Assembly (NCBI RefSeq): GCF_900108245.1
Contig: NZ_FNUY01000004.1
Location: 124,001 to 188,000 of the forward strand
Origin: Allobosea lathyri
Lineage (GTDB): Bacteria; Pseudomonadota; Alphaproteobacteria; Rhizobiales; Beijerinckiaceae
Reading direction: 5' to 3'
Length of the DNA: 64,000 nt
The translations under genes were made by a program, and so were the position numbers. Within the stretch, counting starts at the first letter, position 1. Each line of letters opens with the position of its first letter. Shown here in pieces: positions 1-8,048 of this stretch. The notes below the pieces were generated by a model. That model worked only from the letters and a program-made list of their open reading frames with translations, did not search any database and was not told the origin of the DNA.

Positions 1-566
1 TTCTCGTCGAGGCCAGCGAAGGCAACCTGCTCTGGGACTGCATCGGACTGGTGACACGCGAGGCTATCGAAGCAATCCGCGCGCGCGGACCTGTAATCGG
101 CATCGCGATCTCGCATCCGCACTATTACACCGCGATGGCGGAATGGGCGAAGGCGCTCGGCGTGCCCGTGCATGTCCACGCCGACGACCGCGTCTGGGTC
201 ACTGAACCCGATCTCGCAATCGAGCACTGGGACGGCGAGGCATTGAAGCTCGGCCCATCGCTGACCCTGCTGCGCTGCGGCGGCCATTTCGCCGGCGCGA
301 CGGTGCTGCATCATTCCGAAGGCGACGGCGCGCTCTATTGCGGCGACGTGCTCCAGGTCACGCAGGACCGCGCCCATGTCAGCGTGCTCTACTCCTATCC
401 CAACATGATTCCGGTCAATGCCGCCGCGATCCGGCGGATTGCCGCGATACTCGATCCTTATCCGTTTGCGCGGGTTTATGGCGCTTTCGAAGGCCGCGTC
501 ATCCCGGCCGACGCCAAGACAGCGCTCGAGCGGTCCTTCGCACGCTATCTGGCGGCTATCGCCTGA
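1..566 (+). CDS. MBL-fold metallo-hydrolase, 5' end outside the window
   Basis: The reading frame is open from base 3, so the gene begins before the window. Translation upstream of the GTG at 51 ([16 protein letters not shown]) is plausible protein and shows that this GTG is internal. Metallo-beta-lactamase features are visible: SHPHYY is the position of the HxHxDH metal motif but is degenerate; GGHFAG carries the later metal-ligand histidine; YCGD carries the bridging aspartate. The family hydrolyses diverse substrates (thioesters, lactones, glyoxalase-II type), and the substrate cannot be read here. Loss of the full HxHxDH motif suggests altered metal binding or a non-classical subfamily. 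The gene is followed by about 190 bp of non-coding DNA before rpmJ. Confidence 0.8.
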   Translation, partial: LVEASEGNLLWDCIGLVTREAIEAIRARGPVIGIAISHPHYYTAMAEWAKALGVPVHVHADDRVWVTEPDLAIEHWDGEALKLGPSLTLLRCGGHFAGATVLHHSEGDGALYCGDVLQVTQDRAHVSVLYSYPNMIPVNAAAIRRIAAILDPYPFARVYGAFEGRVIPADAKTALERSFARYLAAIA

Positions 567-609
567 TGCTTTCTTTCCGATGTTTTCTGCAGATGCGCGG
601 TCTGTGCCC

Positions 610-637
610 TTGCGATCCGCGCAAAAATCCGTATACA
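610..637 (+). promoter_or_regulatory. Possible sigma-70 promoter for rpmJ
   Basis: A TTGCGA hexamer at 610-615 and TATACA at 632-637 are separated by 16 bp, upstream of the isolated rpmJ gene. This is inferred from consensus only, and the spacer is one base shorter than ideal. Confidence 0.35.
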
Positions 638-759
638 GCCGGCATCGCATCAGCCGCACCATTCGTGTGGGCGATGAGGACCGGTCTCCGGTTCGCGTCG
701 CAAGGTTGAGTTTTTTTGACCGGTCTGTCCCGCAAGGATGGATCGACGGAGTTGAGACG

Positions 760-885
760 ATGAAGATCCGTAATTCGCTGAAGTCGCTGCGTGGCCGTCA
801 TCGCGACAACCAGCTCGTGCGCCGCAAGGGCCGCGTTTACATCATCAACAAGGTCCAGAAGCGCTTCAAGGCGCGCCAGGGCTGA
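760..885 (+). CDS. rpmJ: 50S ribosomal protein L36, cysteine-free form
   Basis: This 41-residue protein begins [14 protein letters not shown] and ends KRFKARQG, the usual length and sequence pattern of alphaproteobacterial bL36 (also called YkgO). It binds 23S rRNA in the large subunit. The classical form holds zinc with three cysteines and a histidine; this one has no cysteine, so it is the zinc-independent type. The start is fixed by the family N-terminus. It stands alone, with a GC-rich hairpin just downstream. Confidence 0.95.
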   Translation: MKIRNSLKSLRGRHRDNQLVRRKGRVYIINKVQKRFKARQG

Positions 886-892
886 GTTGCCG

Positions 893-911
893 CGCGGCGT
901 CTTTCGCCGCG
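893..911 (+). terminator. Weak hairpin after rpmJ
   Basis: CGCGGCG at 893-899 pairs with CGCCGCG at 905-911 around a 5-base loop, 7 bp after the rpmJ stop. There is no strong T tract, so termination is only possible. Confidence 0.35.
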
Positions 912-1029
912 TCTCCCGGATTTTGACCGGTTTGGGAATGGCGGGGCGCTTTGGCGCAGCCCGCCTTTTTCCGTTGGACTCCAGGTCGCCTTCCTGTGAA
1001 TTGACCTTGCACCGGGCCGGGCTACAATC

Positions 1030-1704
1030 ATGGGCATGATGATCGCTCGCATGCTTCCCGTCGCATTCGCGCTGGCGCTGGTCGCAGCGGCACCGCTCGG
1101 CATCACCGCTGCCTGCGCGCAGGAGAACCCGCTGCAGAACCCACCGCCTCGCCCGGGCGTGGTTCCGCCGTCGGACAAGGACGACAACCCCGTCGCACCC
1201 GCCCCTGCGCCCTTGCGGACGCCAGCGGCAACGCTCGACCGGCTGTTCGAGAGGCTCACTGCCGCCAAGACGCCCGAAGAAGCCAAGGGCATCGCCAATT
1301 TGATCCAGCGCCGCTGGGCACGCTCGGGGTCCGATACGGCCGATCTGCTGATGACCCGCGCCCAGAGCGCGATGAAAGACAAGCAGCTCGAACTCGCAAT
1401 CGAACTGCTCGACCGCGTGATCAGCCTGGAGCCGAACTGGGCAGAAGGCTGGAACCAGCGCGCCAATGCGCTCTTCCTCGCCGGAGATCCGATTCGCTCG
1501 ATGATCGACATCGGCGAGGCCTTGAAGCGCGAGCCCAGGCACTATGGCGCCATGATGGGGCTAGGCACCATCCTGCGTCAGCAGGGTGACGACAAGCGCG
1601 CCATGGTGGCCTATCGCCGCGCGCTCGAAGTCTATCCGCAGATGGAAGCGGTCAAGAGTGCCGTCGAATCGCTCAAGAGCGAGGTCGATGGGCGGGACGC
1701 CTGA
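1030..1704 (+). CDS. Exported tetratricopeptide repeat protein
   Basis: A 224-residue protein with an N-terminal signal peptide (hydrophobic stretch at about residues 7-29, likely cleavage near ITAACA-QEN) and a proline-rich linker. The C-terminal half (about residues 85-215) is helical repeats, including LELAIELLDRVISLEPNWAE and DKRAMVAYRRALEVYPQM, which match the TPR pattern. TPR proteins are protein-protein scaffolds; this one should act in the periplasm. ATG codons at 1036 and 1039 are alternative starts. The stop shares its region with the longer frame of the next gene, so the two may be co-transcribed. No partner is visible. Confidence 0.85.
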   Translation: MGMMIARMLPVAFALALVAAAPLGITAACAQENPLQNPPPRPGVVPPSDKDDNPVAPAPAPLRTPAATLDRLFERLTAAKTPEEAKGIANLIQRRWARSGSDTADLLMTRAQSAMKDKQLELAIELLDRVISLEPNWAEGWNQRANALFLAGDPIRSMIDIGEALKREPRHYGAMMGLGTILRQQGDDKRAMVAYRRALEVYPQMEAVKSAVESLKSEVDGRDA

Positions 1705-1805
1705 TGCCGTGCCGCGAGCGCGCCGACCCCGGATACGCCGGTCACAAACACCCTGCCCCAAGTTTATCCCCGAAACCGATAAGCGCGTCGCAGCGTAGGC
1801 AGGCC

Positions 1806-2810
1806 ATGCTGACCCGCCTCCTGCTCATCGCCCTCGTCCTGGTCGTGTCAGGCCTGCTCCTGCGGACGGGCTGGCTCAACCTCGAAGCCGGGCGCCAGTA
1901 CCCGCCGCAGGGCAGCTTCGTCTCCGTCCCCGGCGGCAGGCTTCACTATCGCGAGCGCAAGCCCACGGACGAGGGGCTTGGCACTGTGGTGCTCGTCCAT
2001 GGCGCGTCCTCGGCCCATGCCGACCTGCTCGCCACGCTGGGACCCGAGCTTGCGCATTACCGGGTCATCGCGATCGACCGCCCTGGCCATGGCTGGAGCG
2101 ACCGGCTCGACGGCGCGGCGATGGCCGATCCGGGGCGTCAGGCCGCCGCGATCATGCAGGCGGTCGATCGGATTGCGCCCGAGCGCTTCGTGCTGGTCGC
2201 GCATTCGCTCGCCGGCGCCCTGTCGACCCGGATCGCGCTGGATAGGCCGGAACGGCTGCGCGGGCTCGTGTTGCTCGGCGCCGTCACCCAACCCTGGCCC
2301 GGCGGCGTCGCCTGGTACCATCATCTCCTCGCATGGCCGGTCATCGGATCCGCCTTCACCTGGCTGGTGGGCGTGCCCGCGGCGAGCCTCCTCCTGGAAT
2401 CAGGCGCGGAAAGCGTCTTCGCGCCGCGCGAGGTCACGCCCGGCTACCTCGAAACGGCGGAGACCCGCCTCCTGCTGCGGCCTGCGGCATTGCGGGCGAA
2501 CTCGCAGGACATAGCGGCGACCCATGCGTTTGTAGCGGCGCAGGCACCGCGCTACCGCGAGCTGAAAGTCCCGGTAGTCGCGATCACCGGCGACAGCGAC
2601 GCGATCGTCTCACCCATGATCCACTCCGCCGCGATCGCGCGCGCGGCACCGCAGGGCCGCTTCGTGCTGCTGCCCGGCGTCGGCCACATGCCGCATCACG
2701 CGGCGCCCGAGATCGTGGTCGAGGCGATCGACCAGATCGTCGGGCCCCGCTCGGGCCTCGCTCTGCTGAGCCCCGACCTCACGCCTTCTGGACGTGTTCC
2801 TGCGCGATAA
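1806..2810 (+). CDS. Alpha/beta fold hydrolase with N-terminal membrane anchor
   Basis: From the ATG at 1806 the protein has 334 residues and begins with a hydrophobic helix (MLTRLLLIALVLVVSGLLL), a membrane anchor or uncleaved signal. The frame is open back to 1704, but that extension looks non-coding, so 1806 is preferred. Family motifs: VHGASS for the oxyanion region, AHSLAG with nucleophile Ser134, and GVGHMPHH holding the catalytic histidine; the acid is probably the Asp in TGDSDAI. It is an esterase- or lipase-like enzyme of unknown substrate. Its 3' end overlaps the converging pyruvate kinase gene by 32 bp. Confidence 0.87.
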   Translation: MLTRLLLIALVLVVSGLLLRTGWLNLEAGRQYPPQGSFVSVPGGRLHYRERKPTDEGLGTVVLVHGASSAHADLLATLGPELAHYRVIAIDRPGHGWSDRLDGAAMADPGRQAAAIMQAVDRIAPERFVLVAHSLAGALSTRIALDRPERLRGLVLLGAVTQPWPGGVAWYHHLLAWPVIGSAFTWLVGVPAASLLLESGAESVFAPREVTPGYLETAETRLLLRPAALRANSQDIAATHAFVAAQAPRYRELKVPVVAITGDSDAIVSPMIHSAAIARAAPQGRFVLLPGVGHMPHHAAPEIVVEAIDQIVGPRSGLALLSPDLTPSGRVPAR

Positions 2811-4221
2811 AGGCGATGCGGACCATGTTGGTCGCGCCCGGTGTGCCGAAGGGCACGCCGGCCACGACGATGATCCGGTCACCCAGCTTGGCGAAATCCT
2901 CGCGCACGGCGAATTTGCAGGCGCGCGAGGCCATGTCGTCGATGTCGCTGGCATCCTTGGTTACGACGGAGTGCACGCCCCAGACGAGCGTCAGGCGGCG
3001 TGCCGTGGCCCGATTTGGGGTGAGCGCGATCACCGTGGAGTTGGGCCGTTCGCGGGCGATGCGGAAGGCTGTCGAACCCGACGAAGTCCAGGCCGCGATA
3101 GCTTTCAGGTTGAGCGCATCGGCGATCTCATGGGCCGCCTTTGCAATCGCATCGGCGCCGGTCGCCTCCGGCTCGGCGCGCTGCGACTCCAGGATCGAAC
3201 GATAAACCGACTCGCTTTCGACCTCCTCGGCGATGCGGTTCATCATCGTCACCGCCTCGATCGGGAACTGCCCGGCCGCGCTCTCAGCCGAAAGCATCAC
3301 GGCGTCGGCGCCTTCGAAGACGGCGGTCGCGACGTCGGAGACCTCGGCGCGCGTCGGCACTGGGCTCGTGATCATGCTCTCCAGCATCTGGGTGGCGACG
3401 ACGACCGGCTTGCCCTTGCGGCGGCACATGCGGACCATGCGCTTCTGCGTGCCCGGCACCTTCTCCAGCGGCATCTCGACGCCGAGATCGCCGCGCGCGA
3501 CCATGATCGCATCGGAGGCGTCGATGATCTCGTCCAGGCGAAGCAGGGCCTGCGGCTTCTCGATCTTGGCCATTGCCAGAGCCCGGCCACGCACGATCTT
3601 GCGCAGATCGGCCATATCCTCGGGCCGCTGCACGAAAGATAGCGCGATCCAGTCGACGCCGGCCTCCGCTGCGGCTTCCGCGTCGGAGCGATCCTTCTCG
3701 GTCATCGCGGACACAGCGATCGTGGTGTCTGGCAGGCTGACGCCCTTGCGCGAGGACAGGCGCCCACCGACCGTGACACGCGTCACGGCCTGGGTCGGCG
3801 TCGCCTTCTCGACCACGAGCCGCAGCTTGCCATCGTCGAGGATCAGGGTATGGCCGGCCTCCAGCGCAGTCAGGATTTCCGGGTGCGGCAGGTGAACCCG
3901 CTTCACCGTTCCCGGCGTCGGATCGGAATCGAGCGTGAACCTGGCGCCATTCTCCAGCATCACGCCGCCATCGCCGCCAAACTGGCCGACGCGCAGCTTG
4001 GGCCCCTGAAGATCGGCGAGAATGCCGACCGGGCGGTGGAACTTGGCTTCCAGCCCCCGCAGCATCGCGACCTTCTCGGGCAGCGTCTCGCGCTGGGTAT
4101 GGCTCATATTGATGCGGAAGACGTCGACGCCAGCCTGGAACAGCTTGCCGCACATCTCCTCGGTCGCCGATGCCGGGCCCAGTGTGGCGATGATCTTGAT
4201 ACGGCGCTCACGCTTCTTCAT
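2779..4221 (-). CDS. pyk: Pyruvate kinase
   Basis: Converts phosphoenolpyruvate and ADP to pyruvate and ATP. The protein starts MKKRERRIKIIATLGPAS, the classic N-terminal barrel strand, and carries the substrate and metal motifs IEKPQAL and MVARGDLGVEMP followed by the nucleotide site; 480 residues is normal for the family. The frame is open to 4251, but an AAGGACGAG ribosome site lies just before 4221, which decides the start. It is the last gene of the operon ttuD-DUF1036-pyk. In tartrate-utilising Agrobacterium the equivalent pair is ttuD/ttuE, so glycerate 2-kinase feeds 2-phosphoglycerate towards this enzyme. Confidence 0.96.
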   Translation of the reverse strand: MKKRERRIKIIATLGPASATEEMCGKLFQAGVDVFRINMSHTQRETLPEKVAMLRGLEAKFHRPVGILADLQGPKLRVGQFGGDGGVMLENGARFTLDSDPTPGTVKRVHLPHPEILTALEAGHTLILDDGKLRLVVEKATPTQAVTRVTVGGRLSSRKGVSLPDTTIAVSAMTEKDRSDAEAAAEAGVDWIALSFVQRPEDMADLRKIVRGRALAMAKIEKPQALLRLDEIIDASDAIMVARGDLGVEMPLEKVPGTQKRMVRMCRRKGKPVVVATQMLESMITSPVPTRAEVSDVATAVFEGADAVMLSAESAAGQFPIEAVTMMNRIAEEVESESVYRSILESQRAEPEATGADAIAKAAHEIADALNLKAIAAWTSSGSTAFRIARERPNSTVIALTPNRATARRLTLVWGVHSVVTKDASDIDDMASRACKFAVREDFAKLGDRIIVVAGVPFGTPGATNMVRIAFIAQEHVQKA

Positions 4222-4231
4222 GTCTCGTCCT

Positions 4232-4681
4232 TCAGGGGCGCGCTGGCGCATTTCCGGTGGTGTCGGTCAGCTGGATGGTCCAGCTCTTCTGTTCGCCCGT
4301 ATCGACCTCGAAGAAGCCGGCGCGGTCATATCCCCGCGCCAGGCAATCCTCGATGCCGCGGATCGTGAATTCCTTGTTGCGCGTGCACATGACGGACTTG
4401 CCGGTCCACTCGCCGCCCCTGTCGTAATCGATGGCATGGACGTAGTAAAAACGCGCTGCCAGCGTTCCCCGCAGCAGGGTCTCGCAGCCGCGTGGCGCGA
4501 GATTCCACCAGCCCTCGGTGATCCAGCCCTGCGCGTCGCGATAACCGATCGCCACGCCGATCCGGCTGCTCGTCGTGTTGCACATGCGCAGATCCGCCCA
4601 TGCCGGAGCAGCGCTCGCAAGGAGGCCGCCCACCAGCAAGGCAAGGCGCAGGCCCAGTCTTTGGATTCGGTGCGTATTCAC
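4232..4681 (-). CDS. DUF1036 secreted protein
   Basis: A 149-residue protein from a GTG start, with a signal peptide (cleavage near AWA-DLR) and the DUF1036 pattern: LRMCNTTSSRIGVAIGY near the new N-terminus, then GWWNLAPRGCE and later paired cysteines. DUF1036 proteins are small periplasmic proteins of unknown function that commonly sit beside pyruvate kinase in alphaproteobacteria. The GTG overlaps the stop of ttuD as GTGA, so the two are probably translationally coupled; a TTG at 4705 is the alternative start. The pyk ribosome-binding site follows within 10 bp of this gene's stop. Confidence 0.85.
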   Translation of the reverse strand: MNTHRIQRLGLRLALLVGGLLASAAPAWADLRMCNTTSSRIGVAIGYRDAQGWITEGWWNLAPRGCETLLRGTLAARFYYVHAIDYDRGGEWTGKSVMCTRNKEFTIRGIEDCLARGYDRAGFFEVDTGEQKSWTIQLTDTTGNAPARP

Positions 4682-6021
4682 GGCTCGATCAGGATCACGC
4701 GGCAATCATTGATATTGGTCAAGGTCGGCCCCGGCTGCAGCAAATCACCCAGTGCTTCGAAGAAGCCCGTGGAATCGTTGTCGGCGAGGTATTGGGCGGG
4801 AACGAGGCCGAGCCCGCCTGCGCGCGTCAATGTGCCGGGATCGATGACCGCGCCGGCTGGATCGGTCGCCTCCCCGCCTCCGCCATCGGTCCCGTCCGTA
4901 TCCCCCGACAAGGCGATGATGCCGGGTTCTCCGGCCAGCGCGATGGCCAGCGCCAGCGCATATTCCTGATTGGGACCGCCACGGCCCTGGCCGCGCAACG
5001 TCACGGTAAGTTCTCCACCGGACAGGACCGCGGCACGCCGACCCCTACGCTTCAGCTCGCGCGCAAGCTCGGCATGGGCAGCCGCCACATCGCGGGCTTC
5101 GCCTTCGAGATCGGCGCCAAGATCATGAACGGCATAGCCGGCAGCTTCCGCGGCAGCACGCGCAGCGGCGATGCCATCGGCGGGGCGGGCGATGATGTGG
5201 AACTCGCTGTTGGCGAAGGCCGGATGGCTGGGCTTCGGCGTCTCGCTGGCCTCGTCGTCCAGCAGGACACGCGCGGCATCCGGCAGATCGAGCTTGTAGC
5301 GGGCGACGATCGCGCGAGCATCCGCCATCGTCGTCGGATCGGGCACGGTCGGGCCCGAGGCGATCGCGGTGGGCTCGTCGCCCGGCACGTCGGAAATGGC
5401 GAGCGTCAGCAGCCGCGCCGGGGCGGCCGCAAGCGCGAGCCTGCCACCCTTGATGCGCGAGAGCCGCTTGCGCACGATGTTCATCTCGCCGATCGGCGCG
5501 CCCGAGCGCAGCAGCGCCTTGTTGACCGCCTGCTTCTCCGCCAGCGTCAGCGTTCCCGCCGGAGCGACCCAATTGGCCGAGCCGCCGCCCGACAGCAGCA
5601 CCAGGACAAGGTCGTCGGCAGTCGCGGAGGCCGCAAGTTCGAGCGCCCGGCTGGCACTATCGATGCTGCCCTGATCCGGCACGGGGTGGCCGGCCGCAAC
5701 CATCGGAATCTGGCGCGTCCTGGCCTCATAGCCATGGCGCGCAACGGCGTGGCCGGTCAGGCGCTGCGCCGGGAAGCCTGAATCGAGATAATGCGCTTCG
5801 GCGAAAGCGATCATGCTGCCTGCGGCCTTGCCGGCGGCCAGCAGGATCAGGCGTCCCGTCTCCGGCGCAACAGGCAGATGGGCCGGCAGGCAACCAGCCG
5901 GCTGGGCCCGCGCGACGGCGGCATCGAAGATCGTTCTTGCAGTGGCGCGCATCCGGGCCAAGTCGTCGCTGGGTCGCTGCAAGGCCGCCTCGTGTTCCGC
6001 CCGTCTTTGACAGCCGATCAT
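4678..6021 (-). CDS. ttuD: Glycerate 2-kinase (DUF4147/MOFRL, TtuD type)
   Basis: 447 residues, with the N-terminal glycerate-kinase domain (ILLAAGKAAGSM, VLLSGGGSANW) and a C-terminal MOFRL domain (GGPNQEYALALA, ALSGDTDGTDGGGGEA). Older databases call this family hydroxypyruvate reductase; biochemical work assigns ATP-dependent phosphorylation of glycerate to 2-phosphoglycerate. First gene of a three-gene operon ending in pyk, which fits a route glycerate to 2-phosphoglycerate to phosphoenolpyruvate to pyruvate (enolase being elsewhere). An internal ATG at 5952 would remove 23 residues; 6021 is the longer choice. Divergent from the gene at 6110 with an 88 bp shared upstream region. Confidence 0.92.
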   Translation of the reverse strand: MIGCQRRAEHEAALQRPSDDLARMRATARTIFDAAVARAQPAGCLPAHLPVAPETGRLILLAAGKAAGSMIAFAEAHYLDSGFPAQRLTGHAVARHGYEARTRQIPMVAAGHPVPDQGSIDSASRALELAASATADDLVLVLLSGGGSANWVAPAGTLTLAEKQAVNKALLRSGAPIGEMNIVRKRLSRIKGGRLALAAAPARLLTLAISDVPGDEPTAIASGPTVPDPTTMADARAIVARYKLDLPDAARVLLDDEASETPKPSHPAFANSEFHIIARPADGIAAARAAAEAAGYAVHDLGADLEGEARDVAAAHAELARELKRRGRRAAVLSGGELTVTLRGQGRGGPNQEYALALAIALAGEPGIIALSGDTDGTDGGGGEATDPAGAVIDPGTLTRAGGLGLVPAQYLADNDSTGFFEALGDLLQPGPTLTNINDCRVILIEP

Positions 6022-6109
6022 GTCGACTTTCGTTGCTGATTCTTTTAAGTCGCGGCGATGCAGACGTCATCAGGCTTTTGCTGGAATAGTCATACTTTTT
6101 GAGGGATGC

Positions 6110-6895
6110 ATGCGCTCCGATTTCGCGATCGCCCGCCCTGCCCCGCCGCTCGCGCCGGGCGAGGTCGAAATCATCCCCGGCAATCCGGCGACGGGCATGC
6201 TGCTGCTCTGCGACCACGCCTCGAACGCAATCCCGCGCGAGCTCGAATCGCTCGGCCTGCCCCCGGCGCAGCTCGAACGCCACATCGCCTATGATATCGG
6301 CGCCGCCGAAATGACGCGGGCCATGGCGCAGGCGCTCGGCGCGCCGGCGGTGCTGACGAATTTCTCCCGCCTGCTGATCGACCCCAATCGCGGGCTCGAC
6401 GACCCGACGCTGGTGATGCGGCTGTCGGATGGCGCGATCGTGCCGGGTAATCGACATATCGACGAGACCGGTATCGCCGAGCGCGTTGCGCGCTACTACA
6501 AGCCCTATGATGCGGCGATCGACGCGAGCATCGCCGCCGCGCTGGCCGCCGGACATCCCCCCGCGATCGTCTCGCTGCATTCCTTCACGCCTTATTGGAA
6601 GGCGGCGGCCCGCCCCTGGCATGTCGGCGTGCTCTGGGACCATGAGGGCCGGCTGGCAAAGCTCGTGATCGCAGCTCTGCAAGCCGAGAGCGATCTCGTT
6701 GTCGGCGACAACGAGCCCTATCATGGCGGCCTGCCCGGCGACACGATCGACCGTCACGCCACCCGGCGCGGCCTGCCCGACGCGCTGATCGAGATCAGGC
6801 AGGATCTGATCGCGACCGACGCTGCAGCACGCGCCTGGGGCGAGCGGCTGGCGGGGATTGTCCCGCCCTGCATCGAGGCGCTGCGCGCCGGGTGA
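6110..6895 (+). CDS. N-formylglutamate amidohydrolase family protein
   Basis: 261 residues. Motifs of the family are LLCDHASNAIP near residue 34, NRGLDDP, and SLHSFTP, which supply zinc ligands and catalytic residues. HutG-type members release formate from N-formylglutamate at the end of histidine degradation, but many relatives act on other formylated or acylated amino acids, and no hut genes are nearby, so the substrate is uncertain. The ATG at 6110 follows GAGG at 5 bp; the open frame upstream to 6020 runs through the intergenic region and is rejected. Confidence 0.88.
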   Translation: MRSDFAIARPAPPLAPGEVEIIPGNPATGMLLLCDHASNAIPRELESLGLPPAQLERHIAYDIGAAEMTRAMAQALGAPAVLTNFSRLLIDPNRGLDDPTLVMRLSDGAIVPGNRHIDETGIAERVARYYKPYDAAIDASIAAALAAGHPPAIVSLHSFTPYWKAAARPWHVGVLWDHEGRLAKLVIAALQAESDLVVGDNEPYHGGLPGDTIDRHATRRGLPDALIEIRQDLIATDAAARAWGERLAGIVPPCIEALRAG

Positions 6896-7006
6896 GACAT
6901 CAGGACTGTTGAACGCGCAGGCCTCGACGTCGCTTCCCGCTTGACGTCGCCCCCCGATCCCTGCGAACCCTCCGGCCAAATCTCCCATCATCGAGAAGGA
7001 TATCAG

Positions 7007-7249
7007 ATGGACGATCCGGTTGCTGGCGACCAGCTGAAGAGCATTGTCGAGCGCATCGAGCGCCTCGAGGAAGAGAAGAAGACCATCTCCGACGATATCA
7101 AGGAGGTCTATGCCGAGGCCAAGGGCAACGGCTACGACGTCAAGGTCCTGCGCAAGGTCATCGCCATCCGCAAGCGCGACGCCAATGAGCGCGCCGAGGA
7201 GGAAGCGATCCTCGACCTCTATCTGCAGGCGGTCGGCGAAAGCGCCTGA
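7007..7249 (+). CDS. gapR: GapR family nucleoid-associated protein (DUF2312)
   Basis: 80 residues, nearly all of it the DUF2312 domain: [19 protein letters not shown], then [20 protein letters not shown] and a C-terminal [15 protein letters not shown]. In Caulobacter, GapR clamps over-twisted DNA ahead of replication and transcription and stimulates topoisomerases; it is essential and almost confined to Alphaproteobacteria. The start at 7007 is supported by AAGGA 7 bp upstream and by the family length (about 89 residues in Caulobacter); the longer frame from 6941 is not. Single gene followed by a strong terminator. Confidence 0.95.
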   Translation: MDDPVAGDQLKSIVERIERLEEEKKTISDDIKEVYAEAKGNGYDVKVLRKVIAIRKRDANERAEEEAILDLYLQAVGESA

Positions 7250-7274
7250 GTTCGCCAGCACAACCCGATATGAC

Positions 7275-7309
7275 AATGCCGGCTTCGGTTGCCCGACGCC
7301 GGCATTTTT
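7275..7309 (+). terminator. Rho-independent terminator of gapR
   Basis: AATGCCGGC (7275-7283) pairs perfectly with GCCGGCATT (7298-7306) and runs into a TTTTT tract, 25 bp after the gapR stop. Confidence 0.85.
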
Positions 7310-7329
7310 ATGTCACGGATGAACCGAGA

Positions 7330-7935
7330 TCAGGCGACGAGTGCCAGTTCGGCCCGGGCGTCGTTCATCGCCTGCTCGCGTGCCTCGGGACCATATCCGA
7401 GCTTCTCGGCGCGGATGAAGGTGATGTCGCTGATGCCCATGAAGCCGAGCAGCGTGCGCAGATGCGGCTCCTGCGAATCCATCGGCTGGGCCGGGCCGCT
7501 GCTGTAAAGACCGCCGCGGCTCTCGACGACGATGGCGCGCTTGCCCTTGAGCAGGCCTTCGGGACCGGCTTCGCTGTATTTGAAGGTCAGGCCGGCACGC
7601 AGCACATAGTCGAACCAGGCCTTCAGCGTCGAGGGAATGCCGAAATTATACATGGGAGCGCCGATCACGACGACATCGGCGGCCTTCAGCTCCTCGATCA
7701 GCGCGTCGGAGAATGCCTTGGCCTTGACCTGAACCTCGGACACCGCCTCGCCGCCACGCAGCGCCGGGGTGGTCTCGACCGTCAGATGCGGAACCGGCTC
7801 GGCGCCGAGATCGCGTTCGACGACCTTGAGGCCGGAATTCTGGCTGCGCAGCCGCTCGACCGTCGCCTGGACCAGTTCCCTCGATGCCGAGGCGGGGCCC
7901 GAAGCGCTGCTGTTGAGAACGAGAACGGTGGACAT
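7330..7935 (-). CDS. azoR: FMN-dependent NADH-azoreductase
   Basis: 201 residues of flavodoxin-like fold. MSTVLVLNSSASGPASAS forms the FMN phosphate loop, GAPMYNFGIPSTLKAWFDYV is the diagnostic AzoR motif, and ESRGGLYSSG contacts the isoalloxazine ring. The enzyme uses NADH to reduce azo dyes and, more relevantly, quinones, protecting against thiol and quinone stress. The start at 7935 matches the family; upstream in-frame sequence to 7980 is intergenic. It is divergent from a LysR regulator, with a dyad between the two genes, the usual arrangement for quinone-responsive control. Confidence 0.93.
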   Translation of the reverse strand: MSTVLVLNSSASGPASASRELVQATVERLRSQNSGLKVVERDLGAEPVPHLTVETTPALRGGEAVSEVQVKAKAFSDALIEELKAADVVVIGAPMYNFGIPSTLKAWFDYVLRAGLTFKYSEAGPEGLLKGKRAIVVESRGGLYSSGPAQPMDSQEPHLRTLLGFMGISDITFIRAEKLGYGPEAREQAMNDARAELALVA

Positions 7936-7984
7936 GGTGATTGATCCTGTCACGAGGAAGAGTTCGATGACGGGCAACATAGGG

Positions 7985-8018
7985 GTTCATTGAGCGCACC
8001 AGAACGCGCATAATGAAC
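7985..8018. promoter_or_regulatory. Operator-like dyad between azoR and its LysR regulator
   Basis: GTTCATTGAGCGC (7985-7997) and GCGCATAATGAAC (8006-8018) form a 13 bp inverted repeat (11 of 13 paired) with an 8 bp centre. The right arm includes CATAAT, a possible -10 element for the rightward gene. Position between divergent azoR and LysR genes makes it the likely LysR binding site. Confidence 0.6.
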
Positions 8019-8048
8019 ACTAGACTGTTGCTCACAGAGGAACGCGCC

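Noticed and set aside
5726..7276. Long minus-strand frame of 516 codons opposite the amidohydrolase and gapR
   Set aside because: It is antisense to two well-supported genes, has no family motifs and is explained by high GC reducing stop codons.
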